DNA from: Ectopseudomonas composti
GTDB lineage: Bacteria; Pseudomonadota; Gammaproteobacteria; Pseudomonadales; Pseudomonadaceae
NCBI GenBank assembly: GCA_946886245.1
Contig: CAMPIF010000115.1
Coordinates: 1 to 10,258 of the forward strand
Length of the DNA: 10,258 nucleotides
Direction of reading: 5' to 3'
A program made the position numbers and the translations under genes. The notes under the pieces were generated by a model. It was not told the DNA's origin, made no database searches, and saw only the letters and a program-made list of their open reading frames with translations. Shown here in pieces: positions 6,352-10,258 of this stretch (position 1 is the first letter of the stretch; the number at the start of each line of letters is the position of its first letter).

Positions 6352-8328
6352 ATGACGGCTGTTTCGGCGCCGTCCCGCCACCTTCTGACGCTGCTCGCGC
6401 TGCTGCCCCTGGCCTTGCTGCATCTGTGGCTGGCGGCCGATCTTGATCCGTTCGAACTCTGGGCGATGCTTGATTCTGCCGAGCACGGCTTCGCGTTTCT
6501 CCAACTGCAATTGTCAGCGCTGCCCAGGCTGAGCATGGCGCTGCTGACGGGCGCTGCACTGGGTTTGTCCGGCAGCCTGCTGCAGCAGATCACGCAGAAT
6601 CGCCTGGTGTCGCCCATGACCATCGGCGCCTCGTCCGGGGCCTGGCTCGGGCTGGTCCTGGCCACCTTGCTGGTGCCGGCCTTCGCTGCCAATCACGGGC
6701 AGTGGGCGGCGCTGGTCGGCGCGCTGGCAGCGGTCGGCCTGGTGCTGCTGATTGCCGGGCGCAGCGGCATCGGCGGGCTGCCGCTGGTACTGGGCGGCAT
6801 GGCCATGAACCTGCTGCTCGGTGCGTTGGCCGCCGGGCTGGTACTGATCAACAACCAGTACACCCAGGGCTTGTTCGTCTGGGGCGCGGGTGATCTGGCG
6901 CAGATCGACTGGCATTGGGTGCAGTGGCTGTGGCCCAAGCTGTTGCTGGCGATGCCGCTGCTGATCCTCGCGCCGCGCCCGTTGAGCCTGCTGCAGCTCG
7001 GCAGTGATGCCGCACAGGCCCGTGGCCTGGCCCTGTGGCCGGTGATGCTGGTGCTGTTTCTGGCGGCGCTGTGGCTGTGCGCGGTGTCGATCACGGCGGT
7101 CGGCCTCATCGGTTTCATCGGCCTGCTCACACCGAACATGGCGAAGATGCTCGGCGCCCGCACGGCGCGTGACGAGCTTTTCTACAGCGCGCTGCTTGGC
7201 GCCTTGCTGCTGCTCGGCACCGACACCCTGGCGCTGCTGGCCAATCGAGTCAGCGGTCAGTTGGTGCCCAGTGGCGCCGCAGCAGCGTTGATCGGTGCGC
7301 CGGTGCTGTTGTGGCTGGCGCGGCGGCACCTGGCGGCGGAAGACCCGCGTGGCCTGCAGTTGCCGCGCGGCGCCGAGCGTTTCAGCTGGCGCAGTGCGCT
7401 GTGGGTGGCGGCCCTCGCCCTGCTGGCGTTGAGCGTTGCGCTGGGGCTGGCGCGCGGTGTCGACGGCTGGCGTCTGCAGTGGCCGTCGGCGCTGGTCTGG
7501 TCGCTACGCTGGCCGCGTGTGCTTACCGCAGCTGCAGCTGGCGCCGGTTTGGCGATTTCCGGTCTGCTGCTGCAGCGCCTGCTGCGTAACCCGCTGGCCA
7601 GCCCGGACATCCTCGGTCTTTCCGCAGGCGCCACCTTGGCGGTGATGCTGGCGCTGATCGCCTTCGGTGGCGCGGTGTTCGGCGCGGTCGCACCGCTGGC
7701 GGCCTTCGTCGGTAGCCTGGCGGTGCTGGCGGTATTGATGCTGCTGGGGCGGCGTCATCACTATTCACCGGCGTTGCTGGCGCTGTTGGGGATTTCCCTC
7801 GGCGCGCTGCTCAATGCTGCCTTGCAGTTCGTGCTGGCCAAGGGGACCGGGGATTCGTTCGCGTTGCTCGGCTGGCTGGCCGGTTCCACCTATCGCGCCA
7901 CAGCCGCGCAGGCATTGTGGCTGACGCTTGGCGTGTTGCTGTTCGGCGCGCTGGCGCTGCTGTTCCAGCGCGCCCTGACGCTGATCGGCATCGGCGACGG
8001 AGTAGCCGCCAGCCGTGGCCTGAACGTGCCGCGCGTGCGTCTGGCGCTGCTGGTGCTGGTGGCACTGCTGTGTGCGCTGGTCACCAGCCTGCTCGGGCCG
8101 GTGGCGTTCCTGGGGCTCTTGGCCCCGCATATCGCGGTGATGCTTGGCGCGCGTCGGGTGATGCCGCAACTGCTGCTGGCGGCCTCGTTGGGCGCGGTGC
8201 TGATGCTGCTGGCGGACTGGGTCGGCCGCACCCTGATCTTCCCGCTGCAGATTCCGGTGGGCATCGTTGCCTCGGTGTTATGTGGCGGTTACTTCGTCTT
8301 CCTGCTGATTCGCGGGCGGCTGACATGA
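6352..8328 (+). CDS. fhuB: Fused double-domain iron-siderophore ABC permease (FhuB-like)
   Basis: A 658-residue inner-membrane protein made of two tandem FecCD domains, at about 50-325 and 380-655, as in E. coli FhuB (about 660 residues). Most other siderophore permeases are two separate proteins. Each half repeats the family landmarks: LLQQITQNRLVSPMTIG (77-92) against LLQRLLRNPLASPDILG (406-422), and the ATPase-coupling stretch GFIGLLTPNMAKMLGAR (254-270) against AFLGLLAPHIAVMLGAR (585-601). The N-terminal half has NR (83-84) where the usual motif has NP, as kept at 413-414. The protein is dense in Leu/Ala membrane helices, about 20 overall by eye. It has no Shine-Dalgarno and starts 2 nt after the fhuC stop, so translation is coupled. 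Its stop overlaps the fhuD start as ATGA. It forms the channel for ferric hydroxamates. Confidence 0.92.
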   Translation: MTAVSAPSRHLLTLLALLPLALLHLWLAADLDPFELWAMLDSAEHGFAFLQLQLSALPRLSMALLTGAALGLSGSLLQQITQNRLVSPMTIGASSGAWLGLVLATLLVPAFAANHGQWAALVGALAAVGLVLLIAGRSGIGGLPLVLGGMAMNLLLGALAAGLVLINNQYTQGLFVWGAGDLAQIDWHWVQWLWPKLLLAMPLLILAPRPLSLLQLGSDAAQARGLALWPVMLVLFLAALWLCAVSITAVGLIGFIGLLTPNMAKMLGARTARDELFYSALLGALLLLGTDTLALLANRVSGQLVPSGAAAALIGAPVLLWLARRHLAAEDPRGLQLPRGAERFSWRSALWVAALALLALSVALGLARGVDGWRLQWPSALVWSLRWPRVLTAAAAGAGLAISGLLLQRLLRNPLASPDILGLSAGATLAVMLALIAFGGAVFGAVAPLAAFVGSLAVLAVLMLLGRRHHYSPALLALLGISLGALLNAALQFVLAKGTGDSFALLGWLAGSTYRATAAQALWLTLGVLLFGALALLFQRALTLIGIGDGVAASRGLNVPRVRLALLVLVALLCALVTSLLGPVAFLGLLAPHIAVMLGARRVMPQLLLAASLGAVLMLLADWVGRTLIFPLQIPVGIVASVLCGGYFVFLLIRGRLT

Positions 8329-9215
8329 GCCGTTGGCTGCTCGGTGCGCTGCTGCTGTGGCTGACTCCGGTATGGGCCGGCGAGGCACCACGGGTGGCGG
8401 CGCTGAGCTGGGAGGCCACCGAGCACCTGCTGATGCTCGACGTGACGCCGCTGACCGTGGCCGATGCTGATGACTATCGCGCCTGGGTGGTGCGGCCGAC
8501 GCTGCCTGAAGGCGTGCCGTCGGCCGGCTCGCGTCTGGAGCCCAACCTCGAGTTGCTGGCCGAGTTGCAGCCCGACCTGATCGTCATTGCGCCGTTGCTG
8601 GAAGACATTCGTCCGTTGCTCGAACGTATCGCACCGGTGCAGGTGTATCAGGGTTTCAGCCAGGAGCATGACAATCAGCAGGTGCAGCGCGAGGCGTTTC
8701 TCGATCTGGCGCGCTCGCTGGGACGCGAGGCGCTGGCCGAGCAACGCCTGCAGGCGATGGACGCCGAACTGGCGCAGTTGCGTGAGCGGCTACGGGCCCA
8801 TTACCGGGAGCGTTTGCCGGCGGTCACGGTGATTCGCTTCTCGTCGCCGACGGCCGCCTTCATCAATGGCCCCAACTCCATGCCGCAGCATGCGCTGGCG
8901 CTGCTCGGCCTGCAGCCGGCCATGGACCTGGCACCGAGCCCCTGGGGCATCACTCAGGTACCGATCACCGCACTCGGTCGCATCGAAAAAGGCGTCGTGC
9001 TGCATATCGAACCCTTCGCTCAGGAGGCGCAGTTGTTCGCCTCGCCACTGTGGCAGGCGATGCCCTTCGTGCGCGAGCAGCGCTTCGCCGCGATGCCTTC
9101 GACCTGGACCTATGGCGGCGTGTTTTCCCTGCAGTATCTGGCCGAAGCCATGGCTGACGCGCTGCTTAAACTACCGTCTGAATCTGGAAAAGCGCCCCAA
9201 CAGTCCCTAGAGTAG
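8325..9215 (+). CDS. fhuD: Periplasmic ferric-siderophore-binding protein (FhuD-like)
   Basis: A 296-residue protein with a signal peptide (MSRWLLGALLLWLTPVWA, cleavage near 18) and no lipobox cysteine, so soluble periplasmic as in Gram-negative FhuD. From memory of E. coli FhuD, strong matches run through RVAALSWEATEHLL (23-36), YRAWVVRPTLP (51-61), RLEPNLELLAELQPD (70-84), RIAP (101-104), INGPNS (180-185), PLWQAMPFVREQRF (241-254) and WTYGGVFS (261-268). R70 aligns with the hydroxamate-binding Arg84, and W207, W261 and Y263 with pocket aromatics. The position of Tyr106 appears to be Leu here. The start is the ATG overlapping the fhuB stop; a longer open frame upstream lies inside fhuB and is a shadow. 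It hands the ferric siderophore to the FhuB-like permease. The ligand is probably a hydroxamate, but this is not certain. Confidence 0.9.
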   Translation: MSRWLLGALLLWLTPVWAGEAPRVAALSWEATEHLLMLDVTPLTVADADDYRAWVVRPTLPEGVPSAGSRLEPNLELLAELQPDLIVIAPLLEDIRPLLERIAPVQVYQGFSQEHDNQQVQREAFLDLARSLGREALAEQRLQAMDAELAQLRERLRAHYRERLPAVTVIRFSSPTAAFINGPNSMPQHALALLGLQPAMDLAPSPWGITQVPITALGRIEKGVVLHIEPFAQEAQLFASPLWQAMPFVREQRFAAMPSTWTYGGVFSLQYLAEAMADALLKLPSESGKAPQQSLE

Positions 9216-9306
9216 GGCGATTCGAATATAAGTCTGCCGTGCGTGACGGTGCCATCTGATGGGCTAATGGGGGCCTGGGCGCCGTTCGACAGGGTTCTGG
9301 AGTCGT

Positions 9307-10258
9307 ATGTACCGGCTGCTCCTGCTCATCGTGAGCTTCGTTTTTCCCTCGCTCGTGGGCGCCGTTACCTTCGACGAACAGACGCGTGCACTGCCGCTGG
9401 GGCAGAGCATGTACGTGTTCGAGGACGTACGTGGCGACGCCAGCATCGACGATGTTGCCTCGCCGGCGGTGCAAGGCAGTTTCCGCCTGCATGACAAGCC
9501 CGTGCTCAATGCCGGCTATTCGCGTTCGGTGTTCTGGCTGCGACTGGATCTGCACTATCTGCCGCAGCAGGCGACGGGCCCGCGCAACTGGTTGCTGGAG
9601 CTGGCCTACCCGCCGCTCGATCATCTGGAGCTGTATCTGCCGAGCGAAGCGGGCGGCTTCGCCTTGGCTCAACGTACCGGTGATGCCTTGCCCTTCGACA
9701 GCCGGCAGATCCGGCAGAACAACTACCTCTTTGAATTGAACCTCGAGCCGAACCAGGAAAAGCGCATTTATCTGCGCCTGGAAAGCCAAGGTTCGATCCA
9801 GGCGCCGCTGACCCTGTGGGCGCCCAATGCCTACCTGGAAGAGCAGCCCGCGCGTATCTACGTGCTCGGCATCATCTACGGTGTGTTGCTGGTGATGCTG
9901 GTCTACAACCTGTTCATCTTCCTCAGCGTGCGCGACACCAGCTACCTTTATTACATTCTCTACATCGCCTCGTTCGGCCTGTATCAGGTTTCGGTCAACG
10001 GTGCCGGCATCGAGTATTTCTGGCCCAACCGTCCCTGGTGGGCCAACGCCGCGACCCCCTTCCTGATCGGTTCGGCCGCCTTGTTCGGCTGCCAGTTCGC
10101 TCGTAGCTTCCTGCACACCTCCGAGCACAGTCCCTGGGTCGACCGCCTGTTGTTGCTGCTCATGGCCTGTGGTGCCGTGGTGATGATCCTGGCACTGAGC
10201 GTCAGCTATGCGACCGCGTTGCGCCTGGCCACCTACCTTGCGCTGCTGTTCACCGTGG
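9307..10258 (+). CDS. ladS: 7TMR-DISM sensor protein, probable LadS (5' part, cut by window end)
   Basis: 317 codons are visible and still open at the edge. Residues 1-19 are a signal peptide ending VGA. About 22-172 form a periplasmic DISMED2-type beta domain, with the typical GYSRSVFWLRLDL (70-82), WLLELAYPPLDHLELY (95-110) and RIYLRLESQGS (153-163). A 7TM (7TMR-DISM) region begins at about 183, with helices near 184-206, 211-232, 250-266, 279-300 and 303 onward, including the usual YGVLLVMLVYNLFIFLSVRD (191-210). The signalling domain lies outside the window. In P. aeruginosa LadS is a calcium-responsive hybrid kinase that promotes GacS/GacA and the sessile lifestyle. The name rests on the domain layout and on ladS lying next to thiD in PAO1 (from memory). 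A DISM diguanylate cyclase is the alternative. GGAG ends 4 nt before the ATG, and a TATAAG at 9227-9232 could be a -10, but no matching -35 is evident. Confidence 0.78.
   Translation, partial: MYRLLLLIVSFVFPSLVGAVTFDEQTRALPLGQSMYVFEDVRGDASIDDVASPAVQGSFRLHDKPVLNAGYSRSVFWLRLDLHYLPQQATGPRNWLLELAYPPLDHLELYLPSEAGGFALAQRTGDALPFDSRQIRQNNYLFELNLEPNQEKRIYLRLESQGSIQAPLTLWAPNAYLEEQPARIYVLGIIYGVLLVMLVYNLFIFLSVRDTSYLYYILYIASFGLYQVSVNGAGIEYFWPNRPWWANAATPFLIGSAALFGCQFARSFLHTSEHSPWVDRLLLLLMACGAVVMILALSVSYATALRLATYLALLFTV

Noticed and set aside
6500..8200. Tandem repeats or low-complexity element in the Leu/Ala-rich stretch
   Set aside because: The repetition reflects hydrophobic codons and the genuine two-domain duplication of the FhuB-like permease, not a DNA repeat.
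7917..8324. Upstream extension of the fhuD frame inside fhuB
   Set aside because: The added residues are a shadow of fhuB. Starting at 8325 gives a proper signal peptide and an ATGA overlap.
9205..9217. Hairpin CCCTAGAGTAGGG as an intrinsic terminator of the iron operon
   Set aside because: The stem is only 5 bp with a 3-nt loop, it overlaps the fhuD stop, and no T-run follows.
9166..10128. Minus-strand open frame (320 codons) opposite ladS
   Set aside because: The plus frame from 9307 gives a signal peptide, a DISMED2 domain and 7TM helices and simply runs off the window. The antisense frame shows no family features.

Overview
The window is GC-rich, densely coded proteobacterial chromosome. 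It most likely comes from a Pseudomonas-type gammaproteobacterium, perhaps the P. mendocina/pseudoalcaligenes side of the genus. The reasons are the thiD-thiE-hemL gene string, a LadS-like sensor gene on its far side, typical Pseudomonas ThiE and HemL protein sequences, and a short palindromic intergenic unit of a kind I associate with those species. The species call is inference. I see no rRNA, tRNA, CRISPR array, IS element or phage gene.

Left half, minus strand (about 1-4083). Transcription runs leftwards through thiD, thiE, hemL and a polytopic membrane protein of unknown function. These four are tightly packed: thiD/thiE share ATGA, thiE and hemL are 22 nt apart, and hemL and the membrane gene share one base. 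A secreted Sel1-repeat protein follows and appears to have its own sigma70-type promoter, next to a strong perfect dyad. This half covers hydroxymethylpyrimidine phosphorylation and thiamine phosphate synthesis, plus the last step of 5-aminolevulinate (heme precursor) formation. A hairpin-forming palindrome lies at the extreme left.

Middle, plus strand (about 4192-9215). An MFS transporter is followed, after a 194-nt regulatory gap, by a complete ferric-hydroxamate-type ABC importer in the order ATPase (FhuC-like), fused double permease (FhuB-like), periplasmic binding protein (FhuD-like). The three ABC genes are separated by 2 nt or overlap by 4 nt, so they are one translationally coupled operon. 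The gap holds a sigma70-like promoter, a Fur-box-like sequence over its -35, a long imperfect dyad, and a 36-codon ORF whose stop overlaps the fhuC start. There is no TonB-dependent receptor gene in the window, so the importer must rely on receptors encoded elsewhere.

Right end, plus strand (9307 to the edge). The 5' part of a 7TMR-DISM sensor gene, best interpreted as ladS, the sensor kinase that feeds the Gac/Rsm switch in P. aeruginosa. It is cut by the window edge before any catalytic domain. From memory, ladS and thiD are direct neighbours in P. aeruginosa PAO1 (PA3974/PA3975). On that basis the MFS-fhuCBD block is an iron-uptake cassette sitting in an otherwise conserved junction. This placement, and the small-ORF/Fur-like leader of the operon, are the most interesting points in the window.
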